Source of the DNA: Spirochaetes bacterium ADurb.Bin218
GTDB lineage: Bacteria > Spirochaetota > UBA4802 > UBA5550
DNA: 32,976 bases
NCBI GenBank assembly: GCA_002069965.1
Contig: MWCI01000037.1
Location: 1 to 32,976, forward strand
Direction of reading: 5' to 3'
Translations under genes and position numbers: made by a program
Notes under the pieces: generated by a model
Told to the model about the DNA's origin: nothing
Database searches by the model: none
The model's input: only the letters and a program-made list of their open reading frames with translations
Shown: one piece after another, positions 24,557 to 32,976 of the stretch
How the letters are laid out: each line of letters starts with the position of its first letter
Numbering within the stretch: position 1 is the stretch's first letter

Positions 24557-25285
24557 ATGTTCTATCTTGCATTGTTGCTAGTTTTGGTGGGATTGCTAAT
24601 TTTTTTAGTGGCACTTTTTTCTGAAAAGTCTAATATTGATACCTCCAATGAATACGCTAAAGCGGAGTTATTTTCCAATAAGTATAAAAAGTCCCCTGAA
24701 TTTAAAGAAGAGGATATAATTTTCCCTGAAATATCAGATGATTTTACAGAAACTCAGTTGAGAGATAATGAAGAGGATGTTTTTGTGAGCTTATCATCCG
24801 ACTTACCTTCAGAGATGTCTTATGAGGAGGACTTAAACTTTGATGATAAAACCAGGGCTACGACAATTCAGGAAGAGGAGCTTATACCTGATAGTGGACC
24901 ACTGAGGCATGAATTTATTGAGTCAGAGGCTTTTGCTGATGAGAGAGATGATAGAATTTATGCAGTTTTATATGATGATAAAACAGGAAGTATAGATTAT
25001 AAAAAATTAAAAAATATTGTTGCACCTTCAGAGGCTCTTTATAAAAATATGAAACGCCTTGGAAAAGGAGAATTGCGTCTTGATGAGGATGGCTTGAGCT
25101 TCCACATGGATAGCAGACTTTACAGGTTTGACTTTTATAAGATAGCAGATCTTTTTGTTGGTGATGACTATTTAGCTTTACCGCTTAAAGAAAGCAATTC
25201 AGTGAAGCTTTTCCTCATAGAAGGGAACAATACTTTTGCAACGCAGGTTTTGGAGAACTTTAGGGAGTATTTAAAGGTTGAGTAA
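24557..25285 (+). CDS. Acidic single-pass membrane protein of unknown function
   Basis: A 242-residue protein with one N-terminal transmembrane helix (about 2-21), a very acidic, probably disordered linker (40-120) and a folded C-terminal domain (about 130-242; DDRIYAVLYDDKTGSIDY to the end). The ribosome site AGGGGAT is good. I recognise no family. It shares one base (TAATG) with the downstream TPR gene and precedes the mreB operon, so a link to envelope growth is possible but inferred. Confidence 0.75.
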   Translation: MFYLALLLVLVGLLIFLVALFSEKSNIDTSNEYAKAELFSNKYKKSPEFKEEDIIFPEISDDFTETQLRDNEEDVFVSLSSDLPSEMSYEEDLNFDDKTRATTIQEEELIPDSGPLRHEFIESEAFADERDDRIYAVLYDDKTGSIDYKKLKNIVAPSEALYKNMKRLGKGELRLDEDGLSFHMDSRLYRFDFYKIADLFVGDDYLALPLKESNSVKLFLIEGNNTFATQVLENFREYLKVE

Positions 25286-26283
25286 TGTATTATAGATATA
25301 AAGCGAAAAAAAAAGACAGGCGGTTTCTTAAATTTTTATTTTATAGTGCTTTAATAGCAGTTGTGCTGTGGACTTTATACCAAAAGCGCAATTACCTTAT
25401 GTTTTGGAAGATTTCCCATAATAGGATTGTTCAACAAATATCCTCAGCATCTTCACTTTCAGATCCACAGGAAAGAGTAGCAAAGCTCAAGAAACTTGAA
25501 AAAGATCTTTTTATGTATAAAGAAGAGCACCTTTATGATCCAGAGTCATATACGCTATTTGGTAGAGTTTCCTTTGATTTAGGCGTATCAGGCCTTGGAA
25601 GTTTTACTGATATGTATGTTAAAGAGTTAGATACTGCTTTGAGTTCAGAACAAAGGGGATATCTGTTAAATGCGATTAAGAATATTTCAAAGGCAATTGC
25701 TCTTCTTGATGGCCGAGAGATTGAGCAGGAAAATATTTTTTACCTTGCAAAGGCCTATTTGCTGACTGGCTATTATGATGATAATGAAATATTTGCATTT
25801 TTAAGTGAAAAAATAAGAGATTTATCAAATATCTCCAGTGATAATGCTCGCTTTTGGGGAATATTAGCTTTGAGATGTGGTGAAACAGAAAAAGGTCTTG
25901 AATTATTGCAGCAAAAAGGCAATATAGACTCAGATGTCAAAGGAAAGATTCTTTATTCCAGAGCTCTTGCAGATGGTAAGAGATATACAGAGGCTATTGT
26001 ATCCTTCAAGAAAATTCTTGAAAATCTTGAAGATGTTGAGCTTAAAAAAATTGTTTATATAAATCTTGGGAAAATATACAGTGCTCAGGGGCTGTTTGCA
26101 GAATCATCCGAGAGCTTTGCTATGGCTCTTAGCCTTGGAGATGATAAATATACAAAATTGCTCTATGGAAAATCCTTGCTTTCCCAGGGAGATAGGGTTA
26201 AAGCTAAGGAGATTTTTACGGAGTTATCAAATATAGACGCTTCCGATATGGAAGTTAAAAATATTTTAAATTCTTTGAAGTAA
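25285..26283 (+). CDS. Membrane-anchored TPR protein
   Basis: A 332-residue protein. A Lys-Arg-rich N-terminus precedes a transmembrane helix (about 17-34). Two helical regions follow. At the C-terminus there are three clearer TPR hairpins (GKILYSRALADGKRYTEAI, INLGKIYSAQGLFAESSESF, LLYGKSLLSQGDRVKAKEIF). TPRs bind partner proteins; the topology suggests that they lie outside the cytoplasmic membrane, but orientation is not certain. It is translationally coupled to the acidic membrane protein before it and separated from mreB by 157 bases. Confidence 0.85.
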   Translation: MYYRYKAKKKDRRFLKFLFYSALIAVVLWTLYQKRNYLMFWKISHNRIVQQISSASSLSDPQERVAKLKKLEKDLFMYKEEHLYDPESYTLFGRVSFDLGVSGLGSFTDMYVKELDTALSSEQRGYLLNAIKNISKAIALLDGREIEQENIFYLAKAYLLTGYYDDNEIFAFLSEKIRDLSNISSDNARFWGILALRCGETEKGLELLQQKGNIDSDVKGKILYSRALADGKRYTEAIVSFKKILENLEDVELKKIVYINLGKIYSAQGLFAESSESFAMALSLGDDKYTKLLYGKSLLSQGDRVKAKEIFTELSNIDASDMEVKNILNSLK

Positions 26284-26440
26284 TTATTTTGTTTTGAATG
26301 TTAAAGGCTTGACAAAATTTCTAATATGGAAAAATTTCTATCAAAATTATGTCATATTTGGCTTTTGCCTCTGACTCCTGCAGCTGATGAATATTAGCTT
26401 TTGGATTAACTTTGAGACTAAATCAGGGAGACTATAAATT

Positions 26441-27463
26441 ATGTTCGACTCTTTATATAGCATGTTTTCAAACGATATGGGCATTGACCTTGGAACTGCA
26501 AATACTCTTGTTCACGTCAAGGGGCAAGGGATTGTTTTAAGTGAGCCTTCTGTTGTTGCAGTCCAGACAAGCACTGGAAAAGTTTTAGCTGTTGGTCATG
26601 AGGCAAAGAGAATGCTTGGCAGAACTCCGGGCGATATAGTGGCAATACGTCCAATGAAGGATGGGGTTATTGCAGATTTCGAAACTGTCGAAAAAATGAT
26701 TAGATATTTTATAACAAAGGTTCATAAGCGTAAAACACTTGTTAGACCTCGTGTTGTAATTGGGGTTCCATCTGGAATTACAGAGGTGGAAAAGCGTGCT
26801 GTCCGTGAATCTGCAGAGCAGGCTGGAGCTCGTGAGATTTTTCTTATAGAAGAGGCTCTGGCTGCAGCCATTGGTGCTAATATTCCCATTCATGAACCAG
26901 CTGGTCACATGATAGTTGATATCGGTGGAGGAACAACAGAGATAGCTGTAATATCCCTTGGTGGCATGGTAATTGCGGATTCGCTGAGGATTGCTGGTGA
27001 TGAGTTTGATGAGGCAATTATAAAATATATGAAAACTCAGTATAACCTTGTTATAGGTGAAAGAATGGCTGAGGAGGTTAAATTTAGGCTGGGTAATGTT
27101 TTCCCTGAGAAAAAGGTTGAGACAATGGAGCTTAAAGGAAGGGATGCCATTTCTGGATTGCCACGAACTCTTGAAATCGACTCAGTTGAAATAAGAAAGT
27201 CTCTTAAAGAACCAGTTGAGCAGATCCTTGAGGGGGTAAAACATGCTCTTGAAAAAACACCTCCAGAGCTTGCAGCAGATATAGTTGAAAGAGGTATTGT
27301 AATGACAGGAGGAGGCTCTCTCTTGAAGGGGCTTGATAAGTATATAAGCAAGGAAACTGGAGTGCCAGTTATTCTTGCAGAAAACTCATTGACATGTGTT
27401 GTTCTGGGTGCAGGAAAATTTCTTGAAGAATTGAAAAATTTATATAGAACAAATTTGAAGTGA
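26441..27463 (+). CDS. mreB: Rod shape-determining protein MreB
   Basis: A 340-residue actin-fold ATPase that forms membrane-bound filaments directing lateral wall synthesis. [12 protein letters not shown] (phosphate 1), [39 protein letters not shown] (phosphate 2) and [14 protein letters not shown] (adenosine) are all intact, and the length is typical. The ATG has AGGGAG about ten bases upstream. It opens the five-gene operon mreB-mreC-mreD-mrdA-rodA. The 157-base leader has a TTGACA at 26309 but no convincing -10 at the right spacing. Confidence 0.98.
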   Translation: MFDSLYSMFSNDMGIDLGTANTLVHVKGQGIVLSEPSVVAVQTSTGKVLAVGHEAKRMLGRTPGDIVAIRPMKDGVIADFETVEKMIRYFITKVHKRKTLVRPRVVIGVPSGITEVEKRAVRESAEQAGAREIFLIEEALAAAIGANIPIHEPAGHMIVDIGGGTTEIAVISLGGMVIADSLRIAGDEFDEAIIKYMKTQYNLVIGERMAEEVKFRLGNVFPEKKVETMELKGRDAISGLPRTLEIDSVEIRKSLKEPVEQILEGVKHALEKTPPELAADIVERGIVMTGGGSLLKGLDKYISKETGVPVILAENSLTCVVLGAGKFLEELKNLYRTNLK

Positions 27464-27467
27464 TACT

Positions 27468-28331
27468 GTGGAATTTATAACAAGACACAAACCAATAGTT
27501 ACATTTGTTTTTTGTTCACTTTTTTGTATAATATCGCTCTCCATTCAGGGGGGCGGTTTTACTTTATCCTTTGAGGGGATAATATCTGGTGTGGTTTCTC
27601 CATTTCAAAAATTGTATAATGGAATTCATTCAGGTACAAGTAAACTATGGGCTGGTTTCTCTGAGCTTGATAGAGTGAGGGAAGAGCTAAAATTTACACA
27701 GCAAAAGCTCCAGAGCTTTGAAGCAATGGATGAAAACATAAACCAGATCAAACTCGAAAATGAGAGACTTCGCAATCTCCTTGAGATGAAAGAAAAGCTG
27801 AGATATAACTCACTGCCAGCCTTTGTAATAGCCAAAGATCCTGATAATTGGTATAGAACAGTTGTTATTAACAGAGGAAGCAATGATGGAGTCGATGTTG
27901 ATATGCCAGTTGTTGGCTATCATAATGGGGAGAAAGGAGTTGTTGGTAAAATTGCTGAGATCAGAGGCTCTGTTTCTAAAATTGAGCCTGTTATATCTCC
28001 TGAGATAAAAATTGGGGTTAAGGTTGGAGAGGGTGGATATGCGGGGTTACTTAGCGGCTATGCTCATAATTCAAATCTATGTAAAATAGATTATGTCTCT
28101 CGTGCTGCTCAGATAAAATTTGGTGATGTTGTTGTCACATCAGGGCTTGCTGGTGATTTTCCTGCAGGACTGGTCGTTGGCACAGTTGTTCAGACAGAGA
28201 TGCATGAGCTAAATCCATATCAGCGTGTAATTGTTAAGCCTATTATAGACTTTGATGTTCTGGAGGATGTTTTTGTTATAAAGAAGTCTCCTGACAGGGG
28301 ATTATTTGATACTTTTGAGGAAGTAAAATGA
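27468..28331 (+). CDS. mreC: Rod shape-determining protein MreC
   Basis: A 287-residue bitopic protein: an N-terminal transmembrane helix (about 10-27), a coiled coil (66-112) and a periplasmic double beta-barrel with the family motifs VVINRGSNDGVDVDMPVV and VGKIAE. It links PBP2/RodA to the cytoskeleton. The start is a GTG four bases after mreB with no strong Shine-Dalgarno, so coupling is likely. Its stop overlaps the mreD start (ATGA). Confidence 0.95.
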   Translation: MEFITRHKPIVTFVFCSLFCIISLSIQGGGFTLSFEGIISGVVSPFQKLYNGIHSGTSKLWAGFSELDRVREELKFTQQKLQSFEAMDENINQIKLENERLRNLLEMKEKLRYNSLPAFVIAKDPDNWYRTVVINRGSNDGVDVDMPVVGYHNGEKGVVGKIAEIRGSVSKIEPVISPEIKIGVKVGEGGYAGLLSGYAHNSNLCKIDYVSRAAQIKFGDVVVTSGLAGDFPAGLVVGTVVQTEMHELNPYQRVIVKPIIDFDVLEDVFVIKKSPDRGLFDTFEEVK

Positions 28332-28831
28332 TTGTCACTTATATAATTACAATAGCAGTTGTCTTTCTCTCTTTTTTAATTCAAGGTCACCAGTCCTTTG
28401 ATGCCCTGCGTATTGCTGGAGTTAAGCCAGATCTTCTTTTTATTATTACAGTTTATATGGGGTATAGTTTTGGATCCTTTGCAGGAGAGGTAACTGGTTT
28501 TGGCAGTGGTCTACTTCATGATTCACTATCAAATTCTCCCCTTGGACTTTTGACTTTTCCGAAGCTTATAATTGGATTTGTCGTTGGCATGTTTGGGCGC
28601 TCAGTTCTTAAAAGCACAACCCCTACAATTATACTGCTTGTATTTGTGGCAAGCATAATAAAAGGAATTATAACTCTTATCCTTGCCTTTATTTTCAGTG
28701 AAGCCTATATTTCTTCTATCATACATGTAATAATCCCAGAGGCATTTTACAATGCCATACTTTCTCCTATGTTATTTTTTATTTACGATAAAATCTATAG
28801 AAGTGAGTTGGAGAGGGAGGGCTATTTATAA
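28328..28831 (+). CDS. mreD: Rod shape-determining protein MreD
   Basis: A 167-residue polytopic membrane protein with five to six helices, the usual MreD size. KPDLLFIITVYMGYSFG and TGFGSGLLHDSLS resemble the conserved first-half and GLLxD-type MreD segments. It shares four bases with mreC and directly abuts mrdA. MreD sequences are weakly conserved; position in the operon carries much of the call. Confidence 0.9.
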   Translation: MIVTYIITIAVVFLSFLIQGHQSFDALRIAGVKPDLLFIITVYMGYSFGSFAGEVTGFGSGLLHDSLSNSPLGLLTFPKLIIGFVVGMFGRSVLKSTTPTIILLVFVASIIKGIITLILAFIFSEAYISSIIHVIIPEAFYNAILSPMLFFIYDKIYRSELEREGYL

Positions 28832-30685
28832 ATGACTACATCCCTTAAAACCAGAATGCTTGAGGCATTCAGGCGCAGGATGTTTTTTTTCCTTGTATGT
28901 GTAGCAACTGCCTTTGCTATTTTAGTTCTGCAAATAATTAATTTACAATTAATTCATGGTAGGGAATATAAAATCAAAGCAGCTATAAATATGGAAAATA
29001 ACATTCCCATACCTGCAGCCCGTGGTGAAATTTACGATCGTGATTTTAAAAAGGGTATATCTGGTACAGTTCTTGTTTCTAATAGACCTTCATTTAACCT
29101 CACTCTTGTTCCTAAGAATTTTGAGTCAGAGGCTCAGATGAGGGATGTTCTTGCACGGCTTGCTCCTATTGCTGAGTTTGATCTCGAGACTACTATTGCA
29201 GAGATAAAAAAGAGTAATCCCTGGGAACGCTTTGTCTTGAAGGAAGATGTTGCCTTTGATGTGGTAGTAAAGATTGCCTCACATAAAAAGTTTTTCCCAA
29301 ATATAAGATGGGAAGATGCCCCTGTGAGAATATATAACTATAGCGATATCTTTGCCCATGTAATTGGCTATATAGGCAGTATGACTAAGGAAGAATATAA
29401 CTCACTGAAGGAACAGGGATATAAATACTATCAGGTAGTAGGCAAAACTGGTATAGAAAAGAACTATGACAAGATCTTGAGAGGTGAGGATGGCTATATA
29501 AGGCGTGTTGTTGATGTTAACAACAGAACTGAGGGAGAGGAAATAGGCAAGTATCCCATTGCCGGCAATAATTTAGTTTTAACTATTGATTATGAGGTTC
29601 AGGCTGCGGCCTATGATGCTCTGGCGGGAAGTACCGGTTCTGTTATTGCAATTAAGCCTGCAACTGGTGAAATTATAGCTATGGTTAGCAGACCTGGTTT
29701 TGATCCAAATCAGATCATATCAAAAGAAAACTCAGGTATCATAAGAGAGCTTTTAAACAGTCCAGAAAAGCCTTTTTTAAACAGGAGTATTCAATCAAGG
29801 TATCCGCCGGCATCTACTTTCAAGTTAGTTACAGCAATAGCAGCTCTTGAAACAGAAAAAAGTTATCCAGATAAGACTTTTTATTGTCCGGGGAAATATA
29901 CTTTAAAAGGCTATGTTGATCGTGATTTTTATTGCTTTAGAGCTCATGGCACTTTGGATCTTTACAGAGCTATAGCTGAATCATGCAGTGTATATTTTTA
30001 TAATCTCGGTATGATTGTTGGCCCCACGATGATTATGAAATATGCGAGCTATATGGGGCTTGATGAACCAACAAAGATAGATCTCCCTGGAGAACTTACA
30101 GGCTTTGTCCCATCGCAAAGATGGAAGCTTAAGACCTTTGGGCAACCGTGGTTTGATGGAGATACTGTCAACCTTTCTATAGGTCAGGGCTTTACTGTAG
30201 TGACTCCAATTGGTCTTGCGAATATGATGTGTGGAATTGTTAATAATGGTATAGTTTACAAGCCTTATCTTGTAAAGGAGATCTATAGCCCTGACAATAA
30301 AACAGTTTTAGGGAAAACTGAGAAAGAGAAATTAAGGGAAATACCACTTTCTCCTGTTACTTTGAATACGCTCAAGCAGGGGATGAGATATAGCGTTCAA
30401 AACGGAACATCGGCACTTCTTGGTCGACTGAAAGTCCCTGCTGCAGGAAAAACTGGAACAGCTCAGACAAAGTCAAATCGAAAAGAGAATGTATCACAGC
30501 ATGCATGGTTCCTTGGATACGCTCCTTTTGGCGGAGATGTGGATTCAGCGGTAGTTGTTTGTGTTTTAATAGAGTATGGGCAGTGGGGCTCATCTGCTGC
30601 AGTGCCTGTTGCAGAGAGGGTTTTTTCAAAATTAGTTGAGCTTGGATATTTTGCTACAGGTGATACAACAACTCAGATAAAATGA
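28832..30685 (+). CDS. mrdA: Penicillin-binding protein 2 (class B transpeptidase)
   Basis: A 617-residue class B PBP. A transmembrane helix (about 18-40) precedes the dimerisation domain (PAARGEIYDRD at 61-71, an R-G-x-I-x-D motif) and the transpeptidase domain. The catalytic Ser328 is in ASTFK (Lys331), and KTG is at 540-542. The second motif, SxN in most class B enzymes, reads Ser-Cys-Ser (384-386). It cross-links lateral wall peptidoglycan in partnership with RodA, the next gene. The ATG follows directly on the mreD stop. Confidence 0.97.
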   Translation: MTTSLKTRMLEAFRRRMFFFLVCVATAFAILVLQIINLQLIHGREYKIKAAINMENNIPIPAARGEIYDRDFKKGISGTVLVSNRPSFNLTLVPKNFESEAQMRDVLARLAPIAEFDLETTIAEIKKSNPWERFVLKEDVAFDVVVKIASHKKFFPNIRWEDAPVRIYNYSDIFAHVIGYIGSMTKEEYNSLKEQGYKYYQVVGKTGIEKNYDKILRGEDGYIRRVVDVNNRTEGEEIGKYPIAGNNLVLTIDYEVQAAAYDALAGSTGSVIAIKPATGEIIAMVSRPGFDPNQIISKENSGIIRELLNSPEKPFLNRSIQSRYPPASTFKLVTAIAALETEKSYPDKTFYCPGKYTLKGYVDRDFYCFRAHGTLDLYRAIAESCSVYFYNLGMIVGPTMIMKYASYMGLDEPTKIDLPGELTGFVPSQRWKLKTFGQPWFDGDTVNLSIGQGFTVVTPIGLANMMCGIVNNGIVYKPYLVKEIYSPDNKTVLGKTEKEKLREIPLSPVTLNTLKQGMRYSVQNGTSALLGRLKVPAAGKTGTAQTKSNRKENVSQHAWFLGYAPFGGDVDSAVVVCVLIEYGQWGSSAAVPVAERVFSKLVELGYFATGDTTTQIK

Positions 30686-30700
30686 GGTTATATTATAGTT

Positions 30701-32014
30701 ATGTTGAATGATATTTTTTCAAGATGGGATAGACCACTTGTAATTGCAACCTTCCTTGCTGTAGTTTTGGGCATTTTAATGATATACAGCGCAGGATTTG
30801 ATCCTGTGGAGCAGATTAACAAGGGCTTTTATAAGAAACAGATTGTCTGGTTTATAATAGGCATTGTTTTCATGGTTGTGATGTCTGTTATAAATTATAG
30901 ACATCTTGGAGACTATGCCCTCCAAATATATGGAATAATTTTGTTTATTGTGTTGCTCACAACTATATTTGCACGGCCAATAAGGGGAACATCTGCCTGG
31001 ATCAATTTTGGTTTTTTTTCAATACAACCCTCTGAATTCATGAAACTGTCTGTTGTCATACTTCTGGCAAAATATCTTGAACTGCGTGAGAGAGATATAA
31101 GGAATTTTAGAGAGCTAATAATTCCGGCTCTTATTGTCATGGTTCCTGTTCTCATAATACTCAAACAACCGGATTTTGGGACAGCTGCGATATTCATTCC
31201 TGTGATGTTTACCATGCTTTTTGTTGGTGGAGCTGATATTTCACACCTTGTGGCGACTATTTTAATAGCATTTATTGCCCTTTTTTTCCCAATGCTTTAT
31301 ACTTACTGGGAATGGGCAGGGTACAAAGGGAGTAGTATAATTCTACAGATGTTCACCCATTTGGATGTGCTCTTTACAATTTCTGCAATTCTCCTTTTTA
31401 TTGCCATATCGACTTTTGTAGCTCATTTTTTCTGGAATCAAAAAGTGCTCAGAAAAATTTACATTCCTGCAACTGTTATTTCCCTTGGGCTTATGCTTTC
31501 TGTTGTTATACATAAGTGGTTCAAGGAATATCAGAAGAAGAGAATTCTGGTTTTTTTAAATCCAGAGCTTGACCCTCACGGATCTGGCTATAATATAATT
31601 CAGGCAAAAATTGCAATAGGATCTGGTGGTTTTTTTGGTAAAGGATTTCTTAAGGGCACGCAAACACAGCTGGGATTTTTACCAGAAAAGACCTCTGATT
31701 TTATTTTCCCTGTAATATCTGAAGAACTGGGTTTTCTTGGCGCTATGGTCGCTATTGCGCTCCTTGGTATAATTTTATACAGAGGCATTCAGATTGCTCT
31801 TTCTACAAGGGATAAATTTGCAGCTTTACTTGCTACTGGGATAACAGCAATTTTATTTTTTCATATACTAATTAATATTGGTATGACTATAGGAATTATG
31901 CCAGTTACAGGATTGCCTTTGTGCTTTTTTTCCTATGGAGGCTCTAACCTCTTCATGAGCATGATTGGTATTGGTATTTTAAATAACATCAGCATGAATC
32001 GTTCTTATTATTAG
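30701..32014 (+). CDS. rodA: RodA, SEDS peptidoglycan polymerase
   Basis: A polytopic 437-residue SEDS glycosyltransferase. The conserved motifs RGTSAWINFG and QPSEFMK (95-115), NPELDPHGSGY with the essential Asp291, IGSGGFFGKG and LPEKTSDFIFPVISEE are all present. E. coli RodA has 370 residues; the extra length lies mainly between about 200 and 265 (FTHLDVLFTISAILLF onward), apparently adding two helices. It pairs with PBP2 to polymerise lateral-wall glycan. It is the last gene of the operon and is followed by a strong terminator. Confidence 0.97.
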   Translation: MLNDIFSRWDRPLVIATFLAVVLGILMIYSAGFDPVEQINKGFYKKQIVWFIIGIVFMVVMSVINYRHLGDYALQIYGIILFIVLLTTIFARPIRGTSAWINFGFFSIQPSEFMKLSVVILLAKYLELRERDIRNFRELIIPALIVMVPVLIILKQPDFGTAAIFIPVMFTMLFVGGADISHLVATILIAFIALFFPMLYTYWEWAGYKGSSIILQMFTHLDVLFTISAILLFIAISTFVAHFFWNQKVLRKIYIPATVISLGLMLSVVIHKWFKEYQKKRILVFLNPELDPHGSGYNIIQAKIAIGSGGFFGKGFLKGTQTQLGFLPEKTSDFIFPVISEELGFLGAMVAIALLGIILYRGIQIALSTRDKFAALLATGITAILFFHILINIGMTIGIMPVTGLPLCFFSYGGSNLFMSMIGIGILNNISMNRSYY

Positions 32015-32025
32015 CTTTTAACTAT

Positions 32026-32059
32026 AAGAGCTCTACCCCATGAGGTGGGCTCTTTTTTT
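32026..32059 (+). terminator. Rho-independent terminator of the rod operon
   Basis: AAGAGC (32026-32031) pairs with GCTCTT (32049-32054), and after a one-base bulge the stem continues inside (c33-g48 to c37-g44) around a six-base loop, with a run of Ts to 32059. It begins 12 bases after the rodA stop. Confidence 0.9.
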
Positions 32060-32154
32060 AAAATTACCCCCTTTGCCTTTCATTTTTTATTCAGTATTTT
32101 CTCCTGACTTTCGATAATAGCATAAAGCAGCCTTTTTTATTTAGAGAGGGATAG

Positions 32155-32976
32155 ATGATTTCTAATTCTGCATTATTACTTGTTGAGGTGAATTCGCTTT
32201 CACGCAGTCCAAAAGATGGTAGGTCTTCTGTTGAAAATACAGGTGCGGATTTCTATTCATTTGTGTTAGATTCCATTAGTCAAAGGATTAATGCAGCAGA
32301 GAAGAACAATTTTAGAGAAAGGCAAGCATCTGACTTTAGTAATTTTAGTGATGGGGAAATAAGAGACCATAAACTCAACTCTTCAATAGATGAAACAGAC
32401 TCCAGCAAAAGCTATTTAATCAATAACCGGGCTGCTGAATATAGAGAATCTGAGAAAGAAATAGCATCTGATGAAAAGATGCAAGCAGAAACTAAAGATG
32501 ATGAAAAAGTTGCTTCACATCCAAAAAAAATTGATAAGATGAAAGCAAGTGACGAAAAAAGTATAAAAAACACGGGTGATGCAGATAAAGTAAAAGATAA
32601 AAAGGTAGAAGCAAAGTTTTTAAATGATAAAGAATCACTAGAACATTCAAAAATCGAAAACTTTACTTTGGCCCTAATTTCATCAGAGACCTTTATAGAA
32701 AAACTTTCTTCTAAGATAAAAGATAAAATTAAAGACAAAGATCATAATTTTAAGGATGAGCTTCATAACTTTCTGAAAGAAAAAGCCGCAATATCAATGA
32801 GAGAAATATTTAACTCCATAGACAATAGCCATAATCGGAAGCTTGATCTAAATGAACTCAATGGTGGGAAGCTTTTTGAAATGGCAGAGAAATCAAATAT
32901 TTTTAAGGAACTATTAAAGAGATTTGAAAAAGAAATTATAAAATTCACTCAAAAAGAAAGTAACACCCTTACAACT
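32155..32976 (+). CDS. Charged protein with one EF-hand-like loop, 3' end truncated
   Basis: An ATG at 32155 with GAGAGGG about six bases upstream opens a frame with no stop to the window end (274 codons). The product is rich in Lys, Glu, Asp and Ser, especially at 60-180, with no signal peptide and no membrane segment, and looks disordered except for the last 80 residues. Residues 223-234 (DNSHNRKLDLNE) fit the EF-hand calcium-loop pattern at positions 1, 3, 5, 8, 9 and 12, flanked by EIF and LFEM helices; only the position-6 Gly is Arg. A long low-complexity N-terminus is also usual in flagellar hook-length protein FliK, which is one possibility, but no FliK core is within view. The reading frame is on the plus strand; minus-strand ORFs here are shadows. 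Confidence 0.7.
   Translation, partial: MISNSALLLVEVNSLSRSPKDGRSSVENTGADFYSFVLDSISQRINAAEKNNFRERQASDFSNFSDGEIRDHKLNSSIDETDSSKSYLINNRAAEYRESEKEIASDEKMQAETKDDEKVASHPKKIDKMKASDEKSIKNTGDADKVKDKKVEAKFLNDKESLEHSKIENFTLALISSETFIEKLSSKIKDKIKDKDHNFKDELHNFLKEKAAISMREIFNSIDNSHNRKLDLNELNGGKLFEMAEKSNIFKELLKRFEKEIIKFTQKESNTLTT

Noticed and set aside
26309-26337. TTGACA upstream of mreB as a promoter
   Set aside because: The -35 is perfect, but no acceptable -10 is found 15-19 bases downstream (only AAATTT); left as unproven.
32091-32118. Sigma-28 (flagellar) promoter before the last gene
   Set aside because: CGATAA resembles the -10 (TTCGATAA), but no TAAA occurs 15 bases upstream, so it does not support a flagellar assignment.
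1-32976. CRISPR arrays, insertion sequences, prophage genes or attachment sites
   Set aside because: No regularly spaced direct repeats, transposase-like frames or tRNA-adjacent duplications were seen on reading either strand.

Overview
The window looks like chromosome from a low-GC, anaerobic bacterium, most probably a spirochaete. Three things suggest this: AT-rich coding sequence with many AGA and ATA codons, an NrdD-type glycyl-radical tail protein (anaerobic ribonucleotide reduction), and a mixture of Gram-negative-style Rod-complex genes with signalling proteins built from CNB, SpoIIE, STAS and GGDEF modules. The assignment is inference from gene content. No rRNA or marker gene in the window settles it.

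Layout. Positions 1-500 carry two minus-strand items: the N-terminal fragment of an AAA-ATPase-like protein that runs off the left edge, and a 64-residue NrdD C-terminus-like protein. Positions 688-5416 hold an AmpG-like permease, a small TPR-like protein and two overlapping M16 peptidase-family genes (one with an intact zinc site, one without). A terminator closes this unit. A 48-residue ORF and greA follow, then a convergent tRNA-Ala(GGC).

Positions 6466-15317 are the most unusual part: seven closely packed plus-strand genes. In order they are a membrane-anchored TPR protein with a degenerate Mrr/REase-like tail; a CNB + P-loop + patatin-like protein whose catalytic residues appear lost; a four-helix membrane protein; a STAS protein; a glycosidase-like 732-residue protein; a second TPR + Mrr-like membrane protein; and a ParB-like protein. 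Several look like pseudo-enzymes, so the cluster may be a scaffold or regulatory assembly near the membrane. It meets, tail to tail with a 2-base gap, a minus-strand pair: an S1-domain protein (RpsA-like) and an overlapping 110-residue unknown. A YpeA-like acetyltransferase lies farther right on the same strand.

Positions 17657-22338 form a signalling unit: a PAS histidine kinase, a GAF-like/degenerate GGDEF protein that keeps its inhibitory (I) site, and a CNB-SpoIIE phosphatase. Positions 22377-26283 are metabolic and unknown genes: a VOC protein closed by a strong terminator, KDPG aldolase, an RlmI/RlmK-like methyltransferase, an acidic membrane protein and a TPR membrane protein. Positions 26441-32014 are the Rod operon mreB-mreC-mreD-mrdA-rodA, closed by a strong terminator. 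The window ends in a 5'-complete, 3'-truncated gene for a charged protein with one EF-hand-like loop.
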